Positions 48,266 through 60,700 are shown, numbered from the stretch's first letter. The stretch is 64,000 bases of DNA from CAWJAP01 sp963834365 (GCA_963834365.1 CAWIBS010000030.1:248001-312000); one strand, 5' to 3'. Translations and numbers: made by a program. The notes: generated by a model not told the origin, from the letters alone.

Positions 48266-48308
48266 GGGGACGGGAGCCTCCGCAATGTCCAAGGAGGCTC
48301 CCGTCCCC
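48266..48308 (-). terminator. Perfect 16-bp hairpin touching the serC stop
   Basis: GGGGACGGGAGCCTCC (48266-48281) and GGAGGCTCCCGTCCCC (48293-48308) pair without mismatch around an 11-base loop. The right arm touches the serC stop codon. Only three Ts follow on the minus strand, so it may be a terminator, an mRNA-stabilising stem or a dispersed repeat. Confidence 0.55.
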
Positions 48309-49404
48309 TACCCCTTCGTCCGCTCGAACTCGCGCATGAACTGCACGAGGGCCTCGACGCCCTCCTCGGGAAACGCGTTGTAAATCGAGGCGCGCAGTCC
48401 GCCGACCGACCGGTGGCCTTTGAGCCCGTCGAAGCCCGCCGAGGTCGCCGCCTTCGCAAACTCGCTCTCCAGCGCCTCGGACGGCAGTCGGAAGGTCACG
48501 TTCATCCGCGACCGCGACCCGGGCTCGGCGTGCCCGCGGCAGAACCCGGTGCGGTCGATCTCGGCATACAACTTCGCGGCCTTGCGCTCGTTGACGACCT
48601 CGATGCCCGCGAGACCGCCCTGCGCCTTCAGCCACTTCGCAACCAGCCCCAGGATGTAGACGCCGAACACCGGCGGCGTGTTGTAGAGCGATTCGTTCTC
48701 CGCCTGCACCGCATAGCTCAGCATCGTCGGCAGCGACGCCAGGTGAGCGCTTCACCAAATCGTCGCGGACGATGACGAGGGTGACACCCGACGGGCCGAG
48801 GTTCTTCTGTGCACCAGCGTAGATGAGGCCGTACCGCGCCGTCTCGATCGGCCGGCTGAAGATGTCCGACGAGGCGTCGCAGACGAGCGGGGCGCCGCCG
48901 ACATCGGGCATGTCCCGCCACTGCGTCCCGTAAATGGTGTTGTTCGACGTCACGTGCACGTAGGCGGCGTCGGTCGAGAACGCGAGCTCGTCCTGCCGCG
49001 GCACACGCGACGAAGTTGCCGGCTTCGGTCGTGCCGGCGATATGCACCGTGCCGTGGCGCTTCGCCTCCTTGACGGCCTTCTGCGACCAGACGCCGGTCA
49101 CGATGTAGTCGGCCGTGCCCCCCGTGGGCAGCAGGTTCATCGGCACCATCGAGAACTGCAGGCTGGCGCCGCCCTGCAGGAAGAGCACGCGGTAGTCGGC
49201 CGGGATCCCCGCGAGCTCGCGAATGTCCGCTTCGGCGGTGGCGATGATGGCGTCGAACGGCTTGGAGCGGTGGCTGATCTCGAGCACCGACATGCCGATC
49301 CCCGGCAGCGTCAGCAGATCGCGCTGCGCCTCCTCGAGGACGGACACGGGCAGGACGGCAGGCCCGGCGCTGAAGTTGAAGATGCGGTGAACGGTTGTCG
49401 GCAT
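48308..49404 (-). CDS. serC: Phosphoserine aminotransferase, two frameshifts
   Basis: About 364 residues when joined. PLP enzyme making 3-phosphoserine from 3-phosphohydroxypyruvate and glutamate. Landmarks: FNFSAGPAVLPVSVLEEAQ, VLFLQGGASLQFSMVPMNLL, then in another frame VCDASSDIFSRPI and IYAGAQKNLGPSGVT (PLP Lys), then NTPPVFGVYILGLVAKWL and the tail GLKGHRSVGGLRASIYNAFPEEGV in outline. Frames change near 49005 and 48740. The start is ATG 49404. It follows serA on the same strand. Confidence 0.93.
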
Positions 49405-49433
49405 GGAGAACCTCTGCGAGACGATGAATGGCA

Positions 49434-49447
49434 CGGGCTGAAGCCCG
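49434..49447. repeat. CTGAAG palindrome between serA and serC
   Basis: CGGGCTGAAGCCCG, a short copy of the family with a seven-base stem, sits in the 84-base gap between serA and serC. Confidence 0.65.
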
Positions 49448-49488
49448 GCTGCTCGAATGACGTACCTGCAGTACGGATGGCGCGGCAT

Positions 49489-50787
49489 TCACTGCGCCAC
49501 TGGCACTGGTCGGCCCTGCTCACTGTCGCTTGTCACTGGCACGACCTGCAAATCGAGCACGTCGTCGCTGCCCGACCGGATGGCCTCGAGCAGGGCCCCG
49601 TCGGGGGCGCCGTCGAGATTGATCCGGGCCACGGCAGCTTCGGCGCCCTCGAACACGACGTTCTCGGTCTCCTGGACGTTGAGCGAACGGGCCCGGAGAT
49701 GACCGAACACGTGCGCCAGCACGCCGGGCCGGTCGCGGTGCCGTACGACCAGCCTGTGCGTGGCAGGCGTGCGCCGGGCCAGATTGACGACGTTGGGCAC
49801 CTGTCCGGTGTCCTTGAAGGCGCGCACAATCCGAACCGTTTCGGCGGCGATGGCGTCCTGGGCCTGGTCGGTGCTCGCGCCGATGTGGTGCGTGCCGTAG
49901 ACGCCCGGCAGCGCGGCGAGCGGCGTCTGGAACGGCGCTCCGCCGCCGCCGGCTCGCTGTCGAACACATCCAGCCCGGCGCGGATGCCACGCTCGCGCAC
50001 CGCCGCGGCCAGCGCGTCCTGATCGACGAGCTCACCGCGCGAGGTATTCAGGAAGATGGCGCCCGGCTTCAGCGCGGCGAGAACTGCCGCGTCGATCAAG
50101 CCGCGCGTGCTTCCGCTGCCGAGCGCAAGGTGGACGGTCAGCACGTCGCTGCGTGCGGCCACGTCGCGCGGGCGACGGCGCCAGCGTCGAGCTCCAGCCC
50201 GGGCGACATCGTCCAGACCCAGGTCGGTCAGCTCGGCGGCGGTCAGCGGGGAATCGCGGCCGTCGAAGCGGCGGCTCCACAGCACGACCGGCATGCCGAA
50301 CGCGGCGGCGCGACGGATCACTTCGCGGGCGATGCTGCCGGCGCCGAGCGACGCCCAGCGTCCGCCCGAAGAGGCCCTGCGCCTTCGAATAGGCCTTCTT
50401 GTTCCAGCGGCCCTGCGCGCAGGTCCGCGACGTTGTCGGCGATGCGGCGATCGAGCGCGAGCAGCAGGGCGAAGGTCAGCTCCGCCACCGCGACGGCATT
50501 CTTCCCGGGACAGTTCGACACGTAGATCCCGCGCCTGCGATGCCGCCGCGACGTCGATCGTGTTGTAGCCCGCGCCCGCCCGCACGACCAGGGCCAGCCG
50601 TCCCGCGTCGAGCATCGCCTCGGTGACCTTCGTCGATCGGACGATCAGCACGTCGGCACGCGTGTCGCGCACCGCCGCCAGCAGCGCACTCGTCCTTGAC
50701 GTCCGGCAGATAGACGACCTCGCACCCGGCGGAAGCCAGGCCGTCGAGACCGCTCTGTTCGAACTTGTCAGCGACGAGGACGATCAT
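49489..50787 (-). CDS. serA: D-3-phosphoglycerate dehydrogenase with ACT domain, frame-broken
   Basis: About 430 residues spread over several frames. First enzyme of serine synthesis, oxidising 3-phosphoglycerate with NAD. Landmarks from the start: IVLVADKFEQSGLDGL, LALVVRAGAGYNTIDV, NAVAVAELTFALLLAL, GAGSIAREVIRRAAAFGM, then KPGAIFLNTSRGELVDQDAL, and a C-terminal ACT regulatory domain (RDRPGVLAHVFGHLRARSLNV) ending at 49489. At least six single-base shifts are needed. The ACT domain suggests serine feedback. The order is DUF1015, serA, serC; no serB is visible. Confidence 0.9.
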
Positions 50788-50847
50788 CGTCTTCGGTCTT
50801 CGGTCTTCGGTCTTCGGTCTTGTCTGGTCGCTGGTCGCTCGTCGCTG
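50785..50847. repeat. Heptamer array, GGTCTTC type
   Basis: Five or so exact GGTCTTC units are followed by GGTCGCT and related units. It fills the whole gap between serA and the DUF1015 gene. Confidence 0.85.
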
Positions 50848-52113
50848 TCAGATGAGATGCGTCAGCAACCCATCCCGCAGCTTCGGCTCGAACCAGGTGG
50901 ACTTCGGGCGGCATGATTCCGCCCGCGTCGGCAATCGCGATCAGTTCGTCCACCGTCGTCGGATACATGGCGAAGGCGACTTCGGCCGCGCCGCTGTCGA
51001 CGAGCCGCATCAGCTCGGCCGGGCCGCGGATGCCGCCGACGAAGTCGATGCGCTTGTCGGTGCGCGGATCGCCGATCGCCGAGGAGCGGCGCGAGGACGT
51101 GCATCCTGCAGCCGCTGCACGTCGAGCGACGCCACCGGATCGCGCGACCGGCTGCGCGTCGAGCGTCGAGCGCGTGCCAGCGCCCCGCGAGATACATCGC
51201 GCATCGACCCTTGCGCGTCGCGTCGGGCCGCCGGGCTCGACGGGGAGGCGGGTCGCGCAACTCGGCGAGAAACACGTCGGGCGTCCGGCCCGCCGAGATC
51301 CTTCACGACGCGGTGATACGGCAGGATCTGCATCTCGGAATCGGGGAAGGCGACGCCGAGGAACCACGACGCTTCCTTCGTTTCCAGGTCGCGGGCGTCG
51401 GCACCGCCGGCATGGCCGGCGGCCTGGGCGCGGCCCGCCGCCAGATGCTCGTCGGCGCGCGCGGCGCTCGCCGCGCGATGGTGGCCGTCGGCGATGTAGA
51501 GCGCCGGGACGCGCGGCAAACGCCGCGACGATCGCCTCGCCCGCGGCCGGTTCGCGCCCGCCAGATCGTGTGCTCGATGCCGTCGGCCGCCGTGAAGCTG
51601 TAGAGCGGGGCGCCGTCGGCCACGCGCGCGACCAGGCGCGTCGATCGACGCGTCGCGCCGGTAGGTCAGCAGGACGGGGCCGCTTTGCGCCCGCGTCTCG
51701 ACGATGTGGCGCGTCCGATCGTTCTCCTTGTCCGGCCGCGTCTTCTCGTGCTTCTTGACCAGGTCCCGCCGGTATTCGTCGACCGAGAAGCACGCGGCCA
51801 CGCCGGTCTGCTCGTGGCGCCCATCCGCAGCCGGTAGACGTACACCGCCGGCCGGGCCTCCTGCTCGAGGCTGCTCGCGCCGCAGCGCCGACGAAGTGCC
51901 TCGACCGCCTGCGCGTACACGGCGTCGGCGTACGGATCCGTGTCGTCGCGGCAGATCGATCTCGGCGCGGGAGACGTGCAGAAAACTGAGCGGATCGGCA
52001 CGCGAGCGCGCGCGCTTCGGCCGTGTTGACGACATCGTAGGGAACGGCCGCGATGCGGGAGGCGAGGTTCTCTGTTCGGGCGAAGGGCGGCGAACGGAGC
52101 GGACGATCGACAT
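50848..52113 (-). CDS. DUF1015 family protein, frame-broken
   Basis: About 415 residues over several frames. DUF1015 landmarks: MSIVR, then PFAALRP in another frame, IAAVPYDVVNTAEARA, DPLSFLHVSRAEIDLP, VAACFSVDEYRRDLVKKHEKTRPDKENDRTRHI in outline (near 51715-51810), YIADGHHRAASA, and the tail VGGIRGPAELMRLVDSGAAEVAFAMYPTTVDEL in outline, ending with WFEPKLRDGLLTHLI. At least six shifts. The enzyme activity is undefined. It heads a same-strand run into serA and serC, so a role in serine synthesis, perhaps the missing phosphatase step, is a reasonable guess only. Confidence 0.85.
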
Positions 52114-52288
52114 CGCAGCCGGTCAATTCGTACCTCCGACGCGTCGCCGCGCCGCGGCGGCGGCCGTCGCATTGCCCACTGCACGTACCGCTCCTGCTAA
52201 GCTGCCTCGACGCGCAGCCCCAGACCGTCTCACTCGCCCCGCCGCACGTATCGATCGTTCAGCACGCCCGCTCTCTGGAGGTTCTCGT

Positions 52289-55252
52289 CTGATCACGTTC
52301 CGCCTGGCGCTCCTCGTCCTGGCCGTCATCGCCTGCCTCCCGCCGACCGCGGCTCGGCGCAGAGCGCCACCGGCTCGATCGAGGGCCAGGTGGTCGATCA
52401 GTCGGGCGCGGTGCTGCCCGGGGTGACGGTGACCATCACGCTGCCCGCAACCGGCGCCTCGCGCCCGGTGGTCACCGACGAACAGGGCCTGTTCCGCGCG
52501 CCGCTGCTGCCGGTCGGCGCCTACGACGTTGCCGCGGAGCTCGCGGGCTTCACGCCGCGCAGGCAGACGGGCGTCGCGCTCACGATCGGCCAGACGCTCA
52601 CGCTGCGCATCGAGATGGCGCTGGCGACGCGTCGCCGAGAACGTCGTGCGTGACCGTCGCAGACGCCGATCATCGAGACGGGCCGCTCGCAGGTCAGCTC
52701 GACGGTCGAACGAGGTCGCGGTGCAGAACCTGCCGGTGAACGGCCGCAACTTCATCGACTTCGCGCTGCTGACGCCGGGCGTGACGAAGGACGTGCGCAC
52801 CGGCGACATCAGCTTCGCGGGCCAGCGCGGCACGCTCAACAGCCTGGTCGTCGACGGCGCCGACAACAACAACACGTTCTTCGGTCAGGCGCTCGGGCGG
52901 ACCGGCTCGGGCCGCGCGCCGTATCAGTTCAGCCAGGACGCCGTGCGCGAGTTCCAGGTCAACTCGAACTCGTACTCGGCCGAGTACGGCCGCGCCGGCG
53001 GCGCCGTCATCAACGTCGTCACCAAGTCGGGCACCAACGACCTCCACGGGTCGGGGTTCTGGTTCGTGCGCGACAAGAGCGATGAACGCCAACAACGCCA
53101 TCAACGAGCTGCGCGGGCTGCCGAAGTCGCCGTATCACTTCGATCAGTTCGGCGGCACGGTCGGCGGCCCGATCCGCAAGGACAAGTCATTTCTTCTTCT
53201 TCAACTACGACGGGCAGCGCAACAAGACCCCGAACACGGTCTTCCTCAACGTGCCCGCCGGCACGCCCACCGATCCCGCGACGCAGGCGGCCATCGCGCG
53301 GCTGCGGCCGCTGGCCGACGAGCTGGGAGCAGAAGTTCGATCAGGACGTGTTCCTGATCAAGACGCGACTCGCAGCTCACGTCGGCGCACCGGCTGACGC
53401 TGCGCTACAACCATCAGAACTTCAAGGGCGCAGAACCTCGAGTCGAGCGGCGCCCAGAACTCGCTCGAGCACACCGGCGCGTCGAACGTCTTCACGCGGT
53501 CGTTCAACGTCACGCTGGCGTCGGTCTTCGGGGCCGCGCTCTTCAACGAGGCGCGCGTCCAGGTGGCGCGAAGACCGCGAGCCGGGCGAGGCCAACAGCG
53601 CGAATCCCGAGGCGCTCATCAACCAGGGGACGACGCGCGTGCTGACCATCGGCCGCAACTTCTTCAGCCCGCGCGAGACGACGATCGAGCGCTGGCAGGT
53701 GGCCGACACGCTCACCTGGATCGCGCGGCGCGCACAAGCTGAAGGGCGGATTCGACTTCCAGTTCGACGACATCCTCAACTTCTTCCCCGGCAACTTCTC
53801 GGGCTCCTACACGTTCAACACGCCTGGCGTCGTTCCAAGGCGGCCGCCCGACCGGCTCGGGCGAGCGCTACGTCCAGGCGTTCGGGGGCGACGGCACGAC
53901 CGGCGCGACGACGCGGCCCGACATTCAGGAGTATTCGTTCTTCGCGCAGGACGAGTGGCGGCTGCGGCCCGACCTCACCTTCAACGCCGGTCTGCGCTAC
54001 GACGTCCAGAAGTTCGCGCAGCCGCCGGTGCGCAACCCGAACGCGCAGCTCGCCGCCGCCGGCATCGACACGAGCGTGCTGAACACGGATGCGAACAACT
54101 GGGGTCCGCGCCTCGGTCTCGCCTGGAGCCCGGCCGGCGCCCGCTACGTCGTCCGCGGCGGCTACGGCCTGTTCTACGGACGCACGCCGTCGATCATGGT
54201 CGGCACGGCGCACTCGAACAACGGCATCAACGTCCAGACCATCACGTTCACGGGCAGCCTCGTGCCCACCTATCCCCAGACGTTCGCCGAGCTCCCCACC
54301 GGCGTGACGCTGCCGAGGCCGACGATCTTCACCTTCGACGGCGGCTATCAGAACGCGCGGCTGCAGCAGGCGAGCGTCGCGGGCGAGTACCAGATCCTCG
54401 CCGAACACCTCGCTCGCCGTCACCTACCTGTTCGTGAAGGGCGACCAGCTGCCGCGTTCGACCGACATCAATTTCGGCGCCGCCGCGCCGATCACGTTCA
54501 CCGTCGAAGGAACGGGCGAGACGCTGCCGCACTACCGTTTTGCCGCCGGCCCGTTCACCGACTTCGCCCGCGTCATCTCCTTCCAGAGCACGGCGGAGTC
54601 GCTCTACAACGGCATCACCGTCGAGCTGAACCGCCGGTTCAGCGGCGGGCTGCAGGCGCGCGCGGCCTATACGCTCGGCAAGGTGGAAGACACGGTGCCG
54701 GACGCGACCGCCGTCGTGCCGCAAGGCAGCGACGACGCGAAGTTCGCGTCGAATCCGGCGGATTTCGAGGTGGACCGCGCACCGGGCAACAACGACCAGC
54801 GGCATCGGCTGGTGGTCAGCGCCGTCTGGACGTCGGACCGGCTGGTCGAGGGCAAGGATGGCCTGGGAGCGGCGCTCGCGCGCGGCTGGACGATCAGCGG
54901 CATCTTCACCGCGCAATCAGGGCAGCCCTACAGCGCCTACGTCAACACCGACGTCAACGGTGACGCCAACACCCGCAACGACATCGCGCCCGGCACGACC
55001 CGCAACCAGTACCGGCTGGACAACCAGATCACCCTCGACCCGCGCATCACCCGCGACATCCCGCTCGGCCGTACGAAGCTGCAGCTCATCGCGGAGGCGT
55101 TCAACCTGCTGAACGGTGACAATTTCAGCGCCGTCAACACGACGTTGTACACGGTCGCCGGCACGGTGCTCCGGCCGGGAACGACGTTTGCCCAGCCGCT
55201 CGCCTCGAGCGGCCCGCGGATCGGTCAGCTCGCGGTGCGGCTGCTGTTCTAG
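52289..55252 (+). CDS. Oar-like TonB-dependent receptor, frame-broken in its first two thirds
   Basis: About 980 residues. GGAGG at 52277-52281 precedes a signal peptide (TFRLALLVLAVIACLPPTAA), but no standard start codon is in frame; CTG 52289 is the nearest, probably a casualty of sequence error. Then come the regulatory-like domain (GQVVDQSGAVLPGVTVTI), the plug (NEVAVQNLPVNGRNFIDFA, YGRAGGAVINVVTKSGTN), and the barrel ending AVRLLF. Several shifts occur between 52.3 and 54.4 kb, then 800 clean bases to the stop. It lies divergent from the DUF1015-serAC run. The ligand is unknown. Confidence 0.85.
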
Positions 55253-55275
55253 GGCCAGAGCTCACTTCGGTCGGA

Positions 55276-55434
55276 GAACGGAGGGGACGGAGGCAACGGT
55301 TTTAACACAGAGAAACGGAGAAACGGAGGACGAACAGAGAAGAGTTTTGGTTCCTATTTTGAATTTCTCCGTTCGCCTCCGTTCCTTCGTTGCTCTGTGT
55401 TAAGACCGTTGCCTCCGTCTCCTCCGCTGCCTCC
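55276..55434. repeat. Foldback element, copy 2
   Basis: Left arm 55276-55341 and right arm 55365-55434 form an imperfect inverted repeat with the same CGGAG-rich arms and the TTAACACAGAG core as copy 1 at 32470. The loop (about 55342-55364) differs. It fills the gap between two convergent genes, where it could serve as a two-way terminator. Confidence 0.9.
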
Positions 55435-55440
55435 CCGAGC

Positions 55441-57544
55441 TCAGCGCGACGACGTCGCGGGCCGGGTCAGCCGGCCTTCGATTTCGTCGGCGAGGCTGGC
55501 GGCGTCGTAGATCGTGCGGAGGGTGTGGACGATGGCTGCGCTGTGGACGGCCACGGTACGGTTCGCGCGATCGTCGTAGACGTAGTTGCCGACGAGGCTC
55601 TCGATGTTCCCGTCGAAGACGAGTCCGACGAGCTCACCCTTGCGGTTGACGACCGGCGACCCCGAATTGCCGCCGATGATGTCGTTGGTCGTCACGAAGT
55701 TGAACGGCGTCGCCAGCGTGAGCGCGGCCTTGCGCGAGATGTAGCGCGCGGGCAGATCGTAGGGAGGCTTGCCGTCGAAGCCGAACGCGCGGTCGTAGAG
55801 ACCGTGGAACGTGGTACGCCAGGGCGCCTGCGTCCCGTTCATCGGAAAGCCCTTCACCGCGCCATATGACAACCGCAGCGTGAAGGTCGCATCAGGGTAG
55901 GCCGACTTGCCGTAGACCGCGAATCGCGCCTGGCCGATGCGCTCGCCCGCGAGCGTCTCGACGCTCTCGATCTCGCGCTCGAACCGCTTCCGCGTCTCGC
56001 GAATGAACGGATCGACCCGGCGGACCAGCGCCACGAGCGAATCGGCCGACGTCCTGACCGCGTCGGGTCCGCCAGCCACGAGGGCCTTGCGCACCGCGGC
56101 CTCTCCGAGCGCCGTGCCCTGGATCGCCGCCTTCGCGACTTCCGCGGGCGTGCGGCCCTCGAGCGCCGCTTTGATGTACGAATCGTCGGGACCAAGCTTC
56201 TCGAGGGCCAGCTCGAGAGAAGCGCGAAGCAACGTTTCCTCGACGCCGGGATGGACCGGGGCAGTCGAGAACAGCTGGAACTCGAGCGCGGGAAGTTGCG
56301 CGTCCCTGAACTCCTCCAGCCGTTGCGCGTCAGGCTTGACCTTTTCCTCCACCAGTTGCACGAGCATGTGCGCGAGCGAGGTGAGGGGCGAGCCGAAGCT
56401 GCCCTTGTAGCGGTCGGCCGCCCGATCGCGAGCCTTGTGCTCCGCGGCCTCGATCTCGTCCCACGCCGTCGCGTACCTCACGCTTCCAGTCCGCGTTCGC
56501 ATCCACCTTGGCGCGGAACTCGCGCTCCTCCCGCGCCTTCTTCTCCCAGACCTCCGGGTCGCGGAGGCCCTTCAGCTCACCGGTGAACGCCTTCCTGGCG
56601 TTCTCGAAGCTGAACACGAGCTCCTGGCTCTGTCGGGCCTGCTCGGCCCCTTGCGCCGAGTACGCGGCCAGTGCGCCGAGCCGGCGCTCGATGATCTCGA
56701 GCGTGCCGGGGAGCGTGTGGTCCCGCTCGGTCTGCAGCTTCGCCAACGGCTGGAGCCGCTGGGTGGATCCGGGATGGCCCGAGACGAAGACGAGCTCGCC
56801 CTCCCCGGCGCCCTTCGCGTTCCACGTGAGAAAGTGCTCGCTCGCGACCGGCTTGCCGTTCTCGTACGCACGGAAGAGCGTGACGTCGAGGTTGTAGCGC
56901 GGGTAGGTGAAGTTGTCGGGATCGCCGCCGAAGAATGCGATCTGCTGCTCCGGCGCAAAGACGATGCGGACGTCGGTGTAGCGCTTGTACCGATAGAGCC
57001 AGTACTCGCCGCCGCTGTAGAGCGTCACCACGTCCGATCGCAGCCCCGTCTTGTCCAGGCTCTCTTTCTCGATGGCGGCGATGGCGCCCTTGCGTGCCTC
57101 GAGGGCCGCGGCAGCCGGCATCTCCGCCTTCGCGGCGCCGGTCACGCGCCGGGTCACGTCCTCCATCGCCACGAGCACGTTCAGCTCCAAATCGGGACAC
57201 TTGAGCTCGTCTGCCGGCGTGGGCGCGAAGAATCCGTCCCTGGCGTAGTTCTTCTTGTCCGTGGACAGCTTCTGCAGCTGGCCCAGCGCCACGTGATGGT
57301 TGGTCATCACCAGGCCGCGCGGGCTCACGAACGAACCGGATCCCCCGTCGTTGAAGCGCACACTGGACAGCCGCAGGTGGTCGAGCCACGCCTGCGACGG
57401 TTCGAATCCGTACTTGGCCGTGAGCGCGGCCCGCGGCAGGTTGTCGAAGGTCCACATGCCCTCGTCGGCGAACGGCGTGATCGTCGCGATCAACAGCGCC
57501 GCTGGAACGAGGGCGATCAGCCGTCGCGCGTGCAAGGTCGGCAT
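55441..57544 (-). CDS. S46-family dipeptidyl peptidase (DPP7/DPP11-like), one frameshift
   Basis: About 700 residues. Exported serine peptidase removing dipeptides from peptide N-termini. It starts at ATG 57544 with a signal peptide ending near FADEG. The S46 catalytic His lies in MTNHHVALGQLQ and the Ser in IIGGNSGSPVVNRKGE; FDNLPRAALTAKYGFEPSQAWLDHLRLSSVRFNDGGSGSF (near 57350-57470) is typical in outline. An extra base near 56479 divides the frame at the DWKR/RYATAWDEIE junction. The S1 specificity residue cannot be judged by eye. Confidence 0.92.
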
Positions 57545-57573
57545 GGGTTCGATTGTACGCCTCCGGAACAAGG

Positions 57574-57693
57574 GGTTCAGGACCAACGACCAACGACCAA
57601 CGGGCAGCGACCAGCGACCAAAGACCGACGCCGTGTTCCGGCCACGGGCTACCGGCTGCAGGCTACGGCCGCGACCATGCTTTCGCAAGCCCT
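57574..57693. repeat. Composite repeat cassette, reverse copy
   Basis: Heptamers of the GACCAAC/GACCAGC type (57583-57625) are followed by sequence matching the spacer at 10424-10505 in reverse complement: the 19-mer AGGGCTTGCGAAAGCATGG (here 57675-57693) and TGCAGCCGGTAGCC. The same parts stand in the same order, so this is one element rather than chance. Confidence 0.8.
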
Positions 57694-57751
57694 GTCGCCC
57701 GCAGTCCGCAGTCCGTAGCCCACCGAAGACCGAAGACTGAAGACTGAAGAA
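57694..57751. repeat. Heptamer array, CGCAGTC and GAAGACC types
   Basis: CGCAGTC units (about 57699-57716) lead to CGAAGAC and TGAAGAC units (57722-57749), the complement of the GGTCTTC arrays seen elsewhere. The array ends at the stop codon of the large membrane protein. Confidence 0.75.
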
Positions 57752-60700
57752 TCACGGCGTCGGCAGCAACTGGCGAAGCGGCTCAATCCAGCCGAGCAGC
57801 TGTCCACCGGCTTCGGGGAAGCGGATCGCGAAGAGGGTGAGCAGCGGAATCGCGACATAGGTCAGCGCGCGGAGCAGCAGGCCGCTGTTCCACCCGAGCG
57901 CGCCAGGAGTGCCCTTCCACAACACGCTGAGGACGTGGTCGCGCTCGATCTTGATCAGAATCCGTGCGGCGATGATCGCCGTCACGCACAGCGCGGCCAG
58001 ATCGATCATCAGCGCGAGGTTGCGCCCCGAGAACATGTAGAGCAGGTGCCCTCCGAACAGCACCAGGCCCAGGCCGACCGCGATTCCGAGACCGCGGACG
58101 ACGCGCGTCACCAGCGTGCGCACGAGCAGGGCGATGATCAGCGCGACGAACTGCTCTGCGCGCTGCCACTGATCCTCCGGCGTGCGCTGCTGCCTCCAGT
58201 ACAGGCGATGGAGCACCGTGGCCCGAAGGCGCGCATGTTCGAGGGCGGCCTGCCACGTGTCGGTGCGCAGCAGCGTGAGCTTCGGATCCTCGGACGCGAG
58301 CTGAGTGGCGGCACCCGGCGACAACTCGACGAGCCCGCGCAGCAGCAGCCGTCTCGCCGTGCCGTGGGGCGGCTGCAGCGAGGGACGCCAGTCCATGGGG
58401 CCGCCGGACAGCGAGCCGACGACGGCGCCGAGGGGATGCAGGCGGAGCCGCTCGAGCACCACCTTCACACGGCGCCCGAGCCAGGCCGCCTGACTGACTT
58501 CGATGATGACCGCCATCAGGCCGAGCGCCGTCCCGGTCATGAGCGCCGCGCCCATCACCGGTCCGTCGATCGACGCGAGCCGTGGGCCGACGAGCAGCAG
58601 GACCCCGATCACCCAGAGGAGCGGGGCGAACTGATACTTCCCGATCTGGTGAATGCTCGAAACAATGGCCCAGCGCAGCTCGCGTTCGAGCTGCCGGTCC
58701 CGCTGGTCGAAGTAGATGATGTACCGCAGGATCACGATCGCGTCCGGGGCGGTCACCGCGTGAAAATGCAGGGTCCGCAGGCTCCAGACCGACCAGACGT
58801 AGGGGACGGCGAGCAGCGCGATGATCTGCGGCGCCGGCGACGTCAGACTGCCGACGCGCATCGTCCGCTCGATCGTGAAGAGTCCGGTGGCGTCGGTGAA
58901 CGGCCAGACGATCGCGTAATACCAGACGAACGCACCCATCGTGAGGCCGAGGATCACCGCGAAGAACGACAGCAGCTCGGGTCCCGTATCGCGCAGCCCG
59001 TCGTACCAGCGTCGCGCCGGACCGGCGCGCGCCTTGCGGATTGAACGCCGGTAGCGCCCCGCGAGCATCACGCGCCGCGCCGAGACGACCGCCAGCGCGA
59101 TGCCTAGCAGCAGGGCGGCGACGCCGCCGGCGCCACTGAGCGCCATCAGCACGTAGCCGCGGGGGTCCGACGCGTACACCAGGCTCCAGAGACGGAGCTG
59201 CCACCCGAGAAACAGCGTCAGGCAGAGCGCGCTGACCAGGATGAGCAGACGCCGCTCGGCTTCGAGGCTGTGCTGCCGCCAGCGGTAGCCGCGCAGCCGC
59301 GCCGCCGAGGCGTGAAGCGGACGATGCACCCGGTGCGTCGCGAAGGCGGTGAGCCCGGGGACACGGTGATAGCGGCTGACCACGATCAATCCGAGATGTG
59401 CGGCTGCGAGCAACGCCGGCAACATCCAAAAGACCTGTTTCTGCCAGGTCGCGAAGAGATACGCCGGCGGATCGACGTCCGGCGGCTCTGCGCGCGACGC
59501 GGGCGTCATCATCGTGGGATAGACACCCCCGGCGACGCGCCGCGTGCCGAGCGGGAGGAACCCGTGCTGGCCGGCGACCAGGACCCACGGGTCGGGCTTC
59601 TGGCGCCCCGCCTCTTCGGACGCCGCGGCTGGCGTCGCGTAGTCGAGCAGCAGCTCGTCTCGCCCCAGCAGATGGAGCAGTGCGTTGTAACGGCCCTGCG
59701 CCCCCATCGACGTGAACTGCTTGCGTCGTTTGGAGCGTCCGGTGAGCGCCTGCGTCCGGCTGTAGAGCGGGTAGGTCGAAGCGACGATGGCACCGCGCAC
59801 GAAGGGCTGATACTCGTGGTGCAGCATCAGGATGTTCGGCTCGGCGCCGAAGAGCAGCACGTTGGGGGCGACGCGGTTGATCTCGCGCGCCAGGAACAGG
59901 AAGTCCCTCACGTCGGTGGCGAAGATCCCGACGGCGCCGATGCCCTGGCGTTCGAGGTTGTCCAGCGTGCGCAGCAGCACGAGGTCGATCGTGGGCGCCG
60001 ACGTGTCGGGGGTGAACGTCGGCAGCTTGTCCATCGGCGTGACCGAATCCTCGAGCCTCAGGATCGCGGCCTTCGGCACGAGCGGTATGCCCCTGGACAG
60101 CTGCGGCGCGATCGACCGCCGATCGGGAACGGCCGCGAGGTGTGACACGTGCAGCGGAAAATGCAGGCGAAGCGCTTCGCGGAAGACGTCGGTCGCCGCA
60201 GCGGCCGCCCCCGCCTGCGTGCCGTTCTTCGGTGGTTCGAGCCCGGCGCCCCACGGCGTGTTGGACTCGACGAGCAGGGCCACACGATTGCCGTTCCGCC
60301 ACGCAGGATTGATCCGCGCGAGCTCGTCGTGCAGCGCCCGACGCAACGTCCCATCGTCATGGACCGTCGCCGTGTAGGTCACGTCGAGGGGAACAGGTTT
60401 GCCGCGGCAGGACGCCGGCGCGGCCGACCCGAGCGGATTCTGCAGCACGGTGGGGTTTCGCGGGCTGGTTGCCGTGCCGGTGACGATGCGGACGTGTACC
60501 GTTTCGACATCGGGCAGGCAGAGCGCGGGAAGGGATTCGAGAGCCTGCCGCATCGACAACGTGGACCCGGAATAGCTCGGGCCGAGGTACACGCAGCCGG
60601 TCCTTCGGCTTGAAGGTCAGGGCGATCCGCGCCGCGGTGACGAACGCCGGCCGATGCAGGCCGACCGTTGCGGCCTCCGGCACGAGGAGTACCAACAGCA

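Noticed and set aside
57395..57415. GTTCGAATCC, resembling a tRNA T-loop
   Set aside because: It lies within the S46 peptidase coding sequence, with no acceptor stem or anticodon arm around it.
57783..60302. An 839-codon open frame in the next frame of the large membrane protein
   Set aside because: The other frame has regular hydrophobic segments and a soluble domain; this one is Arg/Ala-rich without structure.
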